Made by a program: the position numbers and the translations under genes. From the NCBI RefSeq assembly GCF_024509555.1, contig NZ_JAMWEL010000019.1, positions 1 through 44,363 on the forward strand: DNA of 44,363 nucleotides, written 5' to 3'. Position 1 is the stretch's first letter; every line of letters starts with the position of its first letter. Source of the stretch: Streptococcus suis (GTDB taxonomy: Bacteria > Bacillota > Bacilli > Lactobacillales > Streptococcaceae). The notes under the pieces are model-generated. The model did no database searches. It was not told where the DNA came from and worked only from the letters and a program-made list of their open reading frames with translations. Positions 1 through 8,047 of this stretch are shown in pieces.

Positions 1-52
1 TGCATTACTCGCTTAATGAAGACATTAGGGGAGGTTTATTTTTAAGTAATAA

Positions 53-126
53 CGGGAAGTAGCTCAGCTTGGTAGAGTACTTGGTTTGGGACCAAGGTGT
101 CGCAGGTTCGAATCCTGTCTTCCCGA
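53..126 (+). tRNA. tRNA-Pro (anticodon TGG)
   Basis: A full cloverleaf can be drawn. The acceptor stem CGGGAAG (53-59) pairs with CTTCCCG (119-125), and the discriminator base is A126. The anticodon stem is CTTGG/CCAAG around a loop TTTGGGA, which places anticodon TGG at 87-89, so the tRNA reads proline codons. The T-arm carries GTTCGAATC. CCA is not encoded. The gene sits directly beside insertion-sequence relics, a common landing place, but no integrase or attachment repeat is visible. Confidence 0.96.
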
Positions 127-176
127 TATATCAGGATTTTTATCAACTGTAGTGGGTAGATGAAAAGCTAACATCT

Positions 177-211
177 AGAGAGGACGAAATTCGTTCTCTC
201 TTTCTTGTTTT
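177..211 (+). terminator. Rho-independent terminator after tRNA-Pro
   Basis: Stem AGAGAGGACGAA (177-188) pairs with TTCGTTCTCTCT (190-201) with one G-T wobble, and is followed by a T-rich run. It lies about 50 nt past the tRNA and probably ends its transcript. Confidence 0.8.
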
Positions 212-224
212 TAGGGATAAGCTG

Positions 225-249
225 AAAAGGGCTCTCCCCAGCCCTTTTT
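225..249 (-). terminator. Hairpin terminator, either strand
   Basis: AAAAGGGCT (225-233) pairs with AGCCCTTTT (240-248). The A and T flanks would let it work in both directions. On the minus strand it lies just after the first ISL3 transposase remnant. Confidence 0.6.
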
Positions 250-263
250 ACTGTTCAAAGCAA

Positions 264-580
264 TCAAAATCCGTTTTTTAAAATTTTCATCTTCCTGAAA
301 CCATGAGTAGGATAGGAGTTCTTCTTGACTAGAGCTGTCTCAGCTACGGTCACTTTTTTGCAAGATTTGCACTGAAACCGGCGTTTTTTAAGATAGGGAT
401 TTTTGATGACTTTTGAAAATCGTACTTGATACATTTTCCTTGACAATGAGGACAACGAGGACTGTCGTAATCTAGCTTTTCCCGAATTTCCAGATGGGTC
501 AGATGTTTCAAAACGAAGATATTTTTGATGTCTATATCTTTGATTCCGATTAGTTCTGTGGTATGATGGGGTTGTTCCAT
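264..580 (-). pseudogene. ISL3 transposase remnant, copy 1 (frameshifted)
   Basis: Reading from ATG at 580 the product begins MEQPHHTTELIGIKDIDIKN, the start of streptococcal ISL3 transposases, and carries CPHC of the N-terminal zinc ribbon. Compared with copy 2 it has lost about 30 nt after the SSKIPIL segment. That shifts the frame; the sequence resumes in another frame as FQCKSCKKVT (the second zinc-ribbon knuckle) and stops at 264, soon after LVKKN. All DDE-type catalytic parts are missing. No good ribosome binding site precedes the start. It is a relic, not a gene. Confidence 0.75.
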
Positions 581-652
581 ATGAGTCTTTTTAATGTGAG
601 TTTGGTTGCTTTTCATTATAGGCCATATGGGAGTTTTTTCTACACTCAAAAA

Positions 653-701
653 GGCTCTAGAATCTCTACAGTGGATTTACCCACTACAGTCTTATAGAGC
701 C
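653..701. repeat. Imperfect palindrome at ISL3 end
   Basis: GGCTCTA (653-659) pairs with TAGAGCC (695-701), with further partial pairing inward through CAGTGG and CCACTACAG. GGCTCT is typical of ISL3-family termini. Two such ends face each other here, exactly at the junction between the two transposase remnants. Confidence 0.55.
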
Positions 702-703
702 AA

Positions 704-1321
704 GAAGCGATTCAGAAACAACTCGCTATAATATTACTGGAGAATACACCAGTGGTTTTTCATGGTTCGATAAGTTAGGGAGCGCGTATCGAAAGTCTTC
801 ATAATATCAATTCTACTTGAGCAATAAAGGCGTGTTTTCCCTTGTTCCAACTAAATTCATCCCAGCTCAAGACCTTTGGTAATCTCGTAAAATTATGCTC
901 AAATTGAAACTGAGTAAGTTTCTTCTGGACGACCGACACGGAGATATGTAGTCATCCTAGCGATGGCTATATTGGTCATGTTTTCTGTATGGAGTTGTGC
1001 GACTTTCTCCCAAATAGGTTGTGAAATCTGACAGTTTTTCTTGACAAGTGATGTCTCAGATATAGTCACTTTTTGGCAAGATTTGCATTGAAACTGCCGT
1101 TTCTTAAGCAGGAGGAGGGGCGTAAAGCCTTGATAATCCAAAATCGGAATCTTTGACGACTTTTGAAAGTCGTACTTGATACACTTACCTTGGCAATGAG
1201 GACTGTCGTTGTCTAGCTTTTCTTGGATTTCTAGATGGGGTTGATGTTTCAAAACGAAGATATTTTTGATGTCTATATCTTTGATTCCGATTAGTTCTGT
1301 GGTATGATGGGGTTGTTCCAT
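704..1321 (-). pseudogene. ISL3 transposase remnant, copy 2 (truncated)
   Basis: The product starts at ATG 1321 with the same N-terminus as copy 1 and runs through FQCKSCQKVT and a helix-turn-helix-like stretch (IAIARMTTYLRVGR) before stopping at 899. The first zinc-ribbon knuckle has lost its leading cysteine (SPHC instead of CPHC). After the stop, a minus-strand frame still reads LPKVLSWDEFSWNKGKHAF (about 890-820), which resembles the catalytic-domain start of ISL3 transposases. The gene is therefore broken by small indels and fades out by about 704. Confidence 0.7.
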
Positions 1322-1403
1322 ATGAGTCTTTTTAATGTGAGTTTGGTTGCTTTTCATTATAGGCCATATGGGACTTTTTGTACTTTTGTGAACATGTATT
1401 TAC

Positions 1404-1432
1404 TTGTTTTCTTAGTTTGTAAATGATAAAAT
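1404..1432 (+). promoter_or_regulatory. Promoter for the gene at 1467
   Basis: -35 TTGTTT (1404-1409), 17-nt spacer, -10 TAAAAT (1427-1432). A strong AGGAGG follows at 1453-1458. Confidence 0.55.
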
Positions 1433-1466
1433 AGATATAGATAAATAGGCTCAGGAGGGCTTGGTC

Positions 1467-1838
1467 GTGAAAAAATTGATGTACACCTTGTTGGTACTTG
1501 CCTATGTTGCAATTGCTTATTTGTCGGTCTATGTCCTTCCGCACTATTATTTTGGTGCAATTATAGGAGCGGCAGGAGCAAGTCTTGGTGCTAGTTTCAA
1601 ACAGTTCAAGGAAGTTAAAGCTTGTCCTGACAAAGCCTTGTCGGCTTATTTTAAGAGGGATAAGAAAAAGGCAAGTAGTTTATTATTGGTCCTTCTGGGA
1701 ATATTCTTTTTTATTAGCCTTGTGTTGGAATTTAATTGGCAATATGGCTTAGCTTTTGTAGTGGCGATCAGCTATGCTATGCTTTGGAATGTCCTTCATA
1801 TCCAATTCTTACGAAAATATTATTTTAAAAACGCATGA
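1467..1838 (+). CDS. Small membrane protein, function unknown
   Basis: I do not recognise this 123-residue protein. GTG at 1467 is chosen as start because it lies 8 nt after AGGAGG; the in-frame TTG at 1461 is only 2 nt away. Four hydrophobic stretches are visible: an N-terminal segment beginning LMYTLLVLAYVAIAYL, a short second one around FGAIIGAAGASLGAS, then after a lysine-rich polar loop (FKRDKKKASS) two more, LLLVLLGIFFFISLVL and YGLAFVVAISYAML. It is therefore an integral membrane protein with a basic loop in the middle. It has its own promoter and a terminator shared with the convergent MATE gene, so it is probably transcribed alone. Confidence 0.7.
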   Translation: MKKLMYTLLVLAYVAIAYLSVYVLPHYYFGAIIGAAGASLGASFKQFKEVKACPDKALSAYFKRDKKKASSLLLVLLGIFFFISLVLEFNWQYGLAFVVAISYAMLWNVLHIQFLRKYYFKNA

Positions 1839-1858
1839 GAGTTTCATGCGTTTTCTTT
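1828..1858. terminator. Bidirectional terminator
   Basis: AAAACGCATGA (1828-1838) pairs with TCATGCGTTTT (1844-1854), with T-rich flanks on both strands. It serves two convergent genes whose stop codons lie inside or next to it. Confidence 0.9.
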
Positions 1859-1859
1859 T

Positions 1860-3197
1860 CTAAATAGTTTGTTCAGCTTTTAATTTTTTCATGAAGATGA
1901 TGGAACTTGGAATCAGGACGATGATGCTTCCAATCCAGGCGGCGGGGTTAGCGGCGGCGGTTCCATAAAAACCGAAATACTGCATGCCGATGATGGCGAC
2001 TGCTGCTCGGAAAATCAATTCTCCAAATCCTGCTAGTGTTGGGATAAAGCCCTTGCCAAGTCCCTGAATAAAGCTACGAAGAATAAAGAGGGAAGCAACG
2101 ATCCAGTAACACGACCCGTTAATGATGTAGTAAACAAGAGCCAAGTCCAGCACTGTTTGACTGGCATTTGGAAGAAAAAGGCTAGAAAAGAATCGATTGG
2201 CTAGAATGAGAATAAGTGCAAAAACAATAGCCCAGATGATATTGATGACGAGGGAATGCCGAACACCTTCTCGAATGCGGTCGTAGAGCTTAGCACCGTA
2301 GTTTTGAGCTGTAAAAGTTGCGACTGCAAGACCCAGATTGACCATGGGTAGCATAGCTAGCTGGTCAGTACGGAGGGCAATGGCTTGGGCAGCAATAGCG
2401 TCCGTTCCCAGTTGGTTGACCATGAATTGTAAAGTCATGGCTCCGATAGCGATAATACTGGCTTGAAAGCCCATGGGAAAAGCTAGTTGTGCGTGTTTCT
2501 TGAGATTGTCTTTGTCTAATTTTAAATCAGCAAGCTTGATATGGTATTGGGGAACCTTGCGAACGATGTAAAAAATCAAAAAGAGGACAGAACAGGCTTG
2601 AGCTGTAATGGTTGCAAAACCAGCTCCGAAAACACCCCATTTCATGACTAGAATGAAGAAAAAGTCTAGGCCGATATTGATAAAACAAGCGATGATTAGG
2701 GCAATCAGAGGTGTCTTAGAATCCCCTAAACTTCGTAAGGCTGAAGAGAGGAAATTATAAAAAATAGTAAAGGTAAGTCCTCCGAACATGGCTGTCAGAA
2801 AGGCATGCGAATGGTCGATGATACTATCCGGTGTTTGCATTAAGATTAATATTGGTTTCAAAAAAACTAAGGATAGGATAGTCAGCACAAGACTGATTAG
2901 GCTGGCGTAAAACAATCCATGAACAAAGGATTGTTTTAAACCCGCAAAGTCACCGGCTCCAAAACGTTGGGCAGAAATGATGGTCAGACCATTGGTCACT
3001 CCTTGAGCAAAACCAATAATCAGAAAAATCAGGCTGGCAGTTGAGCCGACACTGGCAAAGGCATCTTTTCCCAAGGTATGACCCACAATCATAGAGTCCG
3101 CAAAGTTATAGGCTAATTGGAAAAAAGAACCAATTAGCAAGGGGATGGCAAATTGTAGGATAACCCATATTGGTCTTCCTTTCGTTAAGTCGTTCAT
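1860..3197 (-). CDS. MATE family multidrug/toxin exporter
   Basis: A 445-residue polytopic membrane protein of the multidrug and toxic compound extrusion family, which exports cationic drugs, dyes or metabolites by Na+ or H+ antiport. Length and about twelve hydrophobic segments fit the family, as do the N-terminal motif PLLIGSFFQLAYNFADSMIVG and the matching second-half repeat (FPMGFQASIIAIGAMTLQF). The substrate cannot be told from sequence. ATG at 3197 is preceded by AAGGAGAG at good spacing. It is followed by a shared terminator and preceded by the ktrA terminator, so it is probably transcribed on its own. Confidence 0.88.
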   Translation of the reverse strand: MNDLTKGRPIWVILQFAIPLLIGSFFQLAYNFADSMIVGHTLGKDAFASVGSTASLIFLIIGFAQGVTNGLTIISAQRFGAGDFAGLKQSFVHGLFYASLISLVLTILSLVFLKPILILMQTPDSIIDHSHAFLTAMFGGLTFTIFYNFLSSALRSLGDSKTPLIALIIACFINIGLDFFFILVMKWGVFGAGFATITAQACSVLFLIFYIVRKVPQYHIKLADLKLDKDNLKKHAQLAFPMGFQASIIAIGAMTLQFMVNQLGTDAIAAQAIALRTDQLAMLPMVNLGLAVATFTAQNYGAKLYDRIREGVRHSLVINIIWAIVFALILILANRFFSSLFLPNASQTVLDLALVYYIINGSCYWIVASLFILRSFIQGLGKGFIPTLAGFGELIFRAAVAIIGMQYFGFYGTAAANPAAWIGSIIVLIPSSIIFMKKLKAEQTI

Positions 3198-3221
3198 ACT
3201 CTCTCCTTGGAAACAGACTAG

Positions 3222-3258
3222 AAGCCTGCCAAATGTTGGTAAGACTTCTGACAGGCTT
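3222..3258 (-). terminator. Terminator after ktrBA
   Basis: AAGCCTG (3222-3228) pairs with CAGGCTT (3252-3258) around a long loop. It lies between the ktrA stop and the start of the MATE gene. The T tract on the minus strand is weak, so read-through into the MATE gene is possible. Confidence 0.5.
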
Positions 3259-3264
3259 TTTGGA

Positions 3265-3930
3265 TTAATTAGTTAATTCTTCAAAGTGGTCTACGGTGTT
3301 GTGGTCTGTTACTGCTAGAATAAGTTGGTCATGCTTAAATTCGTAGTCAGGTGTCAGATGAATGTTCAATTCCTGATTTTCACCGCTTCTATAACCGATA
3401 ATGTTGAGTTTGTAGTTTTGACGTAATTTTAACTCTCCAAGTGTTTTACCAATCCATTTTGCAGGTGGATGGAATTCAACAATGGAAACATTCCCTTCGA
3501 GCTCAAACAAGCTTGTCGTATCTCTGTGAAGTAGTTGTTTGGCAAGTGAAATGCCCGTCTCACGTTCAGGAGAGATGACCTTATCTGCGCCTACGCGGAG
3601 CAAAACTTCTTTTGCAGTTGTTCCTTTAACTTTAGCAACAACTAAAGGTACTCCCAGTACCTTACTATGCATGACCGCAAGGACACTGGATTCTAAATTT
3701 TCACCGGTTGCAACAACAACGGCATCACAGTTTTCGATGCCCGCAGCCCTTAGGAGTGTGCGATCGGTAATATCTCCGACAATACCACGAGTCAAAATTG
3801 GTTCAAGGTGGTTAATTTGTTGTTCGTGATTATCAATTGCAATAATATTACAATCATACTGGTGCAGGGTTTTTGCGATGGTTGTTCCGAATACTCCTAA
3901 TCCTAGGATTCCAATAGTGTAGTTTGACAT
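3265..3930 (-). CDS. ktrA: Potassium uptake regulatory subunit KtrA/TrkA
   Basis: A 221-residue cytosolic RCK protein that gates the KtrB channel in response to nucleotides (ATP/ADP, NADH) and, in several Gram-positives, c-di-AMP. The Rossmann motif GILGLGVFGTTIAKTL is at residues 7-22, with an acidic residue ending the second strand (AIDNHE). This is followed by the RCK core (DAVVVATGENLESS) and a C-terminal RCK_C domain from about residue 135. It begins 12 nt after the ktrB stop with AGAAGGAG as ribosome site, so the two form an operon. The trkA name is also used. Confidence 0.9.
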   Translation of the reverse strand: MSNYTIGILGLGVFGTTIAKTLHQYDCNIIAIDNHEQQINHLEPILTRGIVGDITDRTLLRAAGIENCDAVVVATGENLESSVLAVMHSKVLGVPLVVAKVKGTTAKEVLLRVGADKVISPERETGISLAKQLLHRDTTSLFELEGNVSIVEFHPPAKWIGKTLGELKLRQNYKLNIIGYRSGENQELNIHLTPDYEFKHDQLILAVTDHNTVDHFEELTN

Positions 3931-3942
3931 AATTTCTCCTTC

Positions 3943-5292
3943 TTAAACAAGCATGGAAGATTTGGCATATTGAAGGCTTTCTGTTTTTGAAAGCTTACGA
4001 ACAGATAAACTGGCAAGGATAGATAGAGGTCCAATTCGACCAAAAAACATGAGTGCCATAATGATAGCTTGACCAGCCATTGTAAGGTTTGGGGTCAGGT
4101 TTGCGGTTACGCCAACAGTAGCCAAGGCAGACATGACTTCAAAAATGAGGAACAAAAGTGGTTGTTTATGGTCTGTTAGAGCTAATGCGAAAAGACCGAA
4201 TAAAAACATTAAAAGAAATACAGAGAAAGTTGCGAATGCCTTTCGAATGGTTAAGTTGTCAATGGTTCTCCCCATAAAATTGGTATGTGGCAACCCAAGG
4301 ATTTCGCTTCGTGCATATAAGAATAAGGTGATGAAGGCTGTAATTTTGATCCCACCCGCGGTTCCACCTGGGGCTCCACCTAGCATCATTTGGAAAATAT
4401 AAATCAATAAGGTAATAGGTTGAGCTCTTGTATAATCAATACTTGCAAATCCAGCAGTTCGCATGGTAACTGTTTGGAAAAAGCTAACCAGTAATTTATT
4501 TCCAAAAGATAGGTTTCCGATGGTTGAAGGATTATTCCATTCAGAAATGAGCGTTAATAGAGTACCGATTGCTAAAATACTAGCAGTCAAACCTAATACG
4601 ACTTTTGAGTGAAACCCCAGTCTTCTCAGGTGTCCTTTTTGACCAATTTGGGTTTGAAGGTCAAACCAAACTGAAAATCCTAATCCTCCCATAATGATAA
4701 GACTGGCTAAGGTTAGATTAATTAGAGGATGATCAGCGTATTGGACGATACTTGTTGCACCGAAATTATCAAATCCTGCGTTACAAAATGCTGAAACAGC
4801 TAGAAAAATTGACGTAAAAAGTCCTCTTGCAAAACCAAATTCTGGGATAAAATGGAAAGAAAGTAATAGGGCGCCAAGTGCCTCAAGAGCCAGAGTGAAG
4901 GCAAAAGCCGACTTAATGAAGCTTCTAAAATGTTTAGTATCCGAGCGGTTCAGGGCTTCTTGAAGGGTTGCCATACTCATAAAGTTGATCCTTCTTCCCC
5001 CACGAAGTGCAAAGAGACCGATAAAGCCGATCAAACTCAGTCCACCAACTTGAATCAAGAGCATGCAAATGATTTGACCAAAAACGGAATAGGTTTCTGC
5101 CACAGCTTTGGTAAATAGTCCCGTCACACAAACCATGGAGACCGTGGTGAAGAGATGGTCCCAGTAATGAGCAGTTGATTTACTAGCTTGTGAAATAGGT
5201 AAGCTCAATAATAGTGACCCGATCAATATTACCAATAGAAAGCTGATAATAATACGTTGACCTGGAGAAAGTGCAATCCTAAATGGTATCAT
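3943..5292 (-). CDS. ktrB: Potassium uptake channel subunit KtrB/TrkH
   Basis: A 449-residue membrane protein of the Trk/Ktr/HKT superfamily that conducts K+ with the KtrA ring bound below. Four pore-loop repeats are recognisable from their filter-like glycines: TVSMVCVTGLF near residue 50, SAFCNAGFDNFG near 170, TVTMRTAGFASID near 275 and MSALATVGVTANLT near 390. The sequence GGAPGGTAGGIKITAF matches the flexible gating-loop region of the third repeat. It is the first gene of the ktrBA pair. An extended -10 (TGtTACAAT) lies about 35 nt upstream on the minus strand (5328-5333). Confidence 0.92.
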   Translation of the reverse strand: MIPFRIALSPGQRIIISFLLVILIGSLLLSLPISQASKSTAHYWDHLFTTVSMVCVTGLFTKAVAETYSVFGQIICMLLIQVGGLSLIGFIGLFALRGGRRINFMSMATLQEALNRSDTKHFRSFIKSAFAFTLALEALGALLLSFHFIPEFGFARGLFTSIFLAVSAFCNAGFDNFGATSIVQYADHPLINLTLASLIIMGGLGFSVWFDLQTQIGQKGHLRRLGFHSKVVLGLTASILAIGTLLTLISEWNNPSTIGNLSFGNKLLVSFFQTVTMRTAGFASIDYTRAQPITLLIYIFQMMLGGAPGGTAGGIKITAFITLFLYARSEILGLPHTNFMGRTIDNLTIRKAFATFSVFLLMFLFGLFALALTDHKQPLLFLIFEVMSALATVGVTANLTPNLTMAGQAIIMALMFFGRIGPLSILASLSVRKLSKTESLQYAKSSMLV

Positions 5293-5380
5293 AATTTGCC
5301 CTTTTCATAAAATAATAAGATGAAGATATTGTAACACAAAAGGAGGAAAAAGTAAGTAACAAACTCAGAAATTTAGCAAG

Positions 5381-5409
5381 AAAAAAACTAGCTAAGCATA
5401 TTTAGCTAG
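5381..5409 (-). terminator. Terminator after eetB-like gene
   Basis: Read on the minus strand, CTAGCTAA pairs with TTAGCTAG (5409-5402 with 5395-5388) and is followed by seven T residues (5387-5381). It separates the eetB-like gene from ktrBA. Confidence 0.88.
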
Positions 5410-5411
5410 AC

Positions 5412-5951
5412 TTACTTCCATTGGGCTAAAACTTGCTGATGGTAGTGACGTAATGGCCCGACTTTTTCAAGTAGATAGGTTGCTGCCAGTCCGACTAGTA
5501 ACCCTGATAAGATTCCTGTAAACGAGAGGATTGGCAAGTAGTTCAGTACATAGAAAGAACGGGCAATGGTCGCAAAAACTAGTAGCTGACCGAGATTGTG
5601 CAGCATCCCACCCAGAATAGAAATTCCAATAGGACTAACACGCTTTGGGCCGAGTTGTTTAGCTGAGAGCATTCCTACGTAACTCAGTGTTGTTCCAGCA
5701 AATCCATAGAGAAATGTGGAAAAGGTGCCTCCCAGAAAGGTTGAGATGAGTAAGCGTAGAGCGACAACCTTTAAACTATCTTTAGTAGGGAGGGTAAAAA
5801 TAGCAATCAGGCTAATCAAATTTCCCAGCCCTAGCTTGGCACCTGGAGCAAAGGCGAAGGGTGGCGTAATCATTCGCTCAATTAAGGAAATAACCACTGC
5901 TTGAGCAGCTAACATGGTAATAAAATTAAGGGTTTGTCGTTTGGAATTCAT
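5412..5951 (-). CDS. eetB: EetB-like membrane protein (Gx transporter family)
   Basis: A 179-residue protein with about five hydrophobic segments, of the family labelled Gx transporter or heptaprenyl diphosphate synthase component I. Family traits visible are PPFAFAPGAKLGLGNL near residue 30 and the glycine-rich FLGGTFSTFLYGFAGTTLSY near 75. In Listeria-type loci a member of this family is called EetB and is needed for extracellular electron transfer; its exact role is unknown. The start is set at ATG 5951 because the promoter (-10 at 5997-6002) rules out the longer frame from 6071. The ribosome site before 5951 is poor. It is divergent from ndh2. The usual partner eetA (NusG-II domain) is not seen. 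Confidence 0.75.
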   Translation of the reverse strand: MNSKRQTLNFITMLAAQAVVISLIERMITPPFAFAPGAKLGLGNLISLIAIFTLPTKDSLKVVALRLLISTFLGGTFSTFLYGFAGTTLSYVGMLSAKQLGPKRVSPIGISILGGMLHNLGQLLVFATIARSFYVLNYLPILSFTGILSGLLVGLAATYLLEKVGPLRHYHQQVLAQWK

Positions 5952-5996
5952 GGAACTGTAATAGAAAACTCTTTCTAGGTGAATATCTATTTTACT

Positions 5997-6025
5997 ATCA
6001 TACTTGTTTTTATTCACTCTGGCAA
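5997..6025 (-). promoter_or_regulatory. Promoter for eetB-like gene
   Basis: On the minus strand, -35 TTGCCA (6025-6020), 17-nt spacer, -10 TATGAT (6002-5997). This gives a leader of about 40 nt. Confidence 0.75.
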
Positions 6026-6064
6026 GTTTTGTCTGGTGAATATTACTAATTATTGAAAACAAAC

Positions 6065-6093
6065 TTGTCAACTAGAAGTTAAAGGAGTATAAT
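6065..6093 (+). promoter_or_regulatory. Promoter for the ndh2-dmkA cluster
   Basis: -35 TTGTCA (6065-6070), 17-nt spacer, -10 TATAAT (6088-6093). It lies back to back with the eetB promoter, 40 nt from it, so one regulator could act on both. Confidence 0.85.
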
Positions 6094-6136
6094 AGAACTA
6101 TATCTTTTGTTTTTAATTTCACAAGGAGGTAAAATT

Positions 6137-8029
6137 GTGACGAAAAATATTGTGATTGTCGGCGCAGGCTATGCAGGGATTGCTGCGGCACGACTATTAG
6201 GAAAAACTTTTAAGAAAAACGAAGATGTAACTGTTACCTTAATTGATAAAAATTCCTTCCACACCTATATGACAGAGTTACACGAAGTAGCAGCGGGACG
6301 TGTGGAAGCAAATGCGATTAAGTATGACCTTCAACGCATCTTTAAAAAATATCCTAAGGTCCAGTTGGTAACGGATAAGGTCGTAGAGATTGATTATGAT
6401 AAGAAACAAGTCTTAGCAGAGCACCAAACCCTGGATTTTGATTACCTGCTCCTTGCAATGGGAGGTGAAGCCAACGACTTTGGTGTCAAAGGTGTGAAGG
6501 AACATGGTTTTACCCTTTGGTCTATCGAGGCAGCCGAACGTTTGCATGATCACATGATTGATGCATGCTATCGTGCCATGCGTGAGCATGATGAAGCCAA
6601 ACGTCGTGCCCTTCTGACCTTTACTGTTATCGGTGCTGGTTTCACAGGTATTGAAATGATCGGTGAGTTGATTGATTGGGTACCAATTTTGGCACGTGAG
6701 TTCAAGTTGGATCCAAAAGAATTCTCCCTCAAGGTCGTGGAAGCAACTCCAAACATCTTGGCGATGGTTACTGAAAAAGAGCAAGTCAAGGCGCGCAAAT
6801 ACCTTGAGAAAAAAGGCGTTGAATTAGTACTTGGCGATGGAGTTGCGAGTGTTCAAGAAGATAGCTTGACACTTTCATCAGGCCGTCAAATTCCAACCTA
6901 CACGTCAATTTGGACGGCAGGTGTTCAAGCAAATTCTGATGCAAGTGAATTTGGTATTGAAAAAGCGCGTGCTGGACGTCTGGTAGCCAATGAGTTCATG
7001 GAAGCGAGAGGCAAGGAAAATGTCTATGTAGCAGGTGACTTGGTCTACTTTGAAGAATCAGAAGGAAAACCAACTCCACAAATTGTTCAAGCAGCTGAGC
7101 AAACAGGCCATACGGCAGCAAGCAATATTATTGCAGCCATCAAGGGTGGCGAAAAACACCGCTACAAAGGCAAATACGATGGCTTCATGGTCTCTATCGG
7201 TTCGCGTTATGGTGTTGCCTTCTTGATGGAAAAATACCATATGTCTGGTTTTTTGGCCATGGCTGTCAAACACATGGTCAACTTGCTTTATTTCTTTACC
7301 ATCCGCAGTTTCTTCTATATGGGCTCCTATGTTCGCCATGAATTCTTCGATATTAAGAATAAGCGAAATATCTTTGGAGGTCATACTTCAGGCAAAGGAA
7401 ATCTTCTCTGGTCTGTGCCAATGCGTGTTCTCTATGGTTCCGTATGGCTTTACGAAGGGATTAAGAAAGCCTTTGGTTTATTTGGAACAACATCATGGTT
7501 TGGGGATCAAGTTGTCTTCCCATTCCCTTGGTTAGCTGATCCAGTATCTGGTGCATCTGCTGCTGAGGCGGTTTCAAGTGCCTCACAAGCGGCAACTGCT
7601 ACGGCAGAAGCAGCCGAACCAATCTTTGGTTTGAGTTATGCTTATGGTGAAGCTCCGATGGCAGTCCTTGATCAAATGCCTGACTGGTTCGCATCAATCA
7701 TGGAATTTATGATGCCAAACCAAGAAGTGGCTCTCTTTATGCAGAAATTCATGACTCTTGCTGAAATTGGTATTGGTCTTGCCTTGATTGCTGGCGCATT
7801 TGTGTGGATTGTATCTGCAGCAACTGTTGCATTGGTCGTTATGTTTAGCTTGTCAGGTATGTTCTATTGGGTCAATATTTGGTTTATCCCAGCGGCAATT
7901 TCATTGATGAATGGTGCGGGTAGAGCCTTCGGTCTAGACTACTGGATCATGCCTTGGTTGGGTCGATTCCTGGATCAAAAGATTTATGGGAAGCCCAAGC
8001 ATATTTACAGTTTAAAGGATAAAAAATAA
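6137..8029 (+). CDS. ndh2: Type II NADH dehydrogenase with membrane tail (EET type)
   Basis: A 630-residue flavoenzyme that would oxidise NADH and reduce a membrane quinone without pumping protons. The FAD-binding motif VIVGAGYAGIAAARLLGK is at the N-terminus, the NAD-binding motif TVIGAGFTGIEMIGEL near residue 158, and the second FAD contact VYVAGDLV near 296. Ordinary NDH-2 ends near residue 400. Here about 230 extra residues carry several hydrophobic helices (AEIGIGLALIAGAFVWIVSA, ALVVMFSLSGMFYWVNIWFI) and an alanine-rich linker. Such a tail marks the Ndh2 of extracellular electron transfer loci in Listeria and Enterococcus. GTG at 6137 is the start: AAGGAGG lies 7 nt before it, whereas the in-frame TTG at 6107 has no ribosome site. 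Confidence 0.9.
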   Translation: MTKNIVIVGAGYAGIAAARLLGKTFKKNEDVTVTLIDKNSFHTYMTELHEVAAGRVEANAIKYDLQRIFKKYPKVQLVTDKVVEIDYDKKQVLAEHQTLDFDYLLLAMGGEANDFGVKGVKEHGFTLWSIEAAERLHDHMIDACYRAMREHDEAKRRALLTFTVIGAGFTGIEMIGELIDWVPILAREFKLDPKEFSLKVVEATPNILAMVTEKEQVKARKYLEKKGVELVLGDGVASVQEDSLTLSSGRQIPTYTSIWTAGVQANSDASEFGIEKARAGRLVANEFMEARGKENVYVAGDLVYFEESEGKPTPQIVQAAEQTGHTAASNIIAAIKGGEKHRYKGKYDGFMVSIGSRYGVAFLMEKYHMSGFLAMAVKHMVNLLYFFTIRSFFYMGSYVRHEFFDIKNKRNIFGGHTSGKGNLLWSVPMRVLYGSVWLYEGIKKAFGLFGTTSWFGDQVVFPFPWLADPVSGASAAEAVSSASQAATATAEAAEPIFGLSYAYGEAPMAVLDQMPDWFASIMEFMMPNQEVALFMQKFMTLAEIGIGLALIAGAFVWIVSAATVALVVMFSLSGMFYWVNIWFIPAAISLMNGAGRAFGLDYWIMPWLGRFLDQKIYGKPKHIYSLKDKK

Positions 8030-8047
8030 AGGAAATTTAAAACATTA

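Larger units (their letters stand above)
148..1379 (-). mobile_element. Tandem decayed ISL3-family insertion sequence remnants
   Basis: Two transposase fragments of the same family lie one after the other on the minus strand (start codons at 580 and 1321), sharing near-identical DNA from their upstream regions (about 340-632 and 1068-1377). ACTGTAGTGGGTA at 148-160 is repeated inverted at 678-690, which suggests that the first copy is an internally deleted element of about 550 bp that keeps parts of both ends. Neither copy has an intact transposase, so the region should be immobile unless helped in trans. ISL3 assignment rests on the recognisable N-terminal zinc-ribbon and linker sequence; the exact element is not identified. 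Confidence 0.7.

Noticed and set aside
1332..1560. Minus-strand frames of 67-70 codons around 1332-1560
   Set aside because: They run antisense through the promoter and start of the small membrane protein gene and contain no family features.
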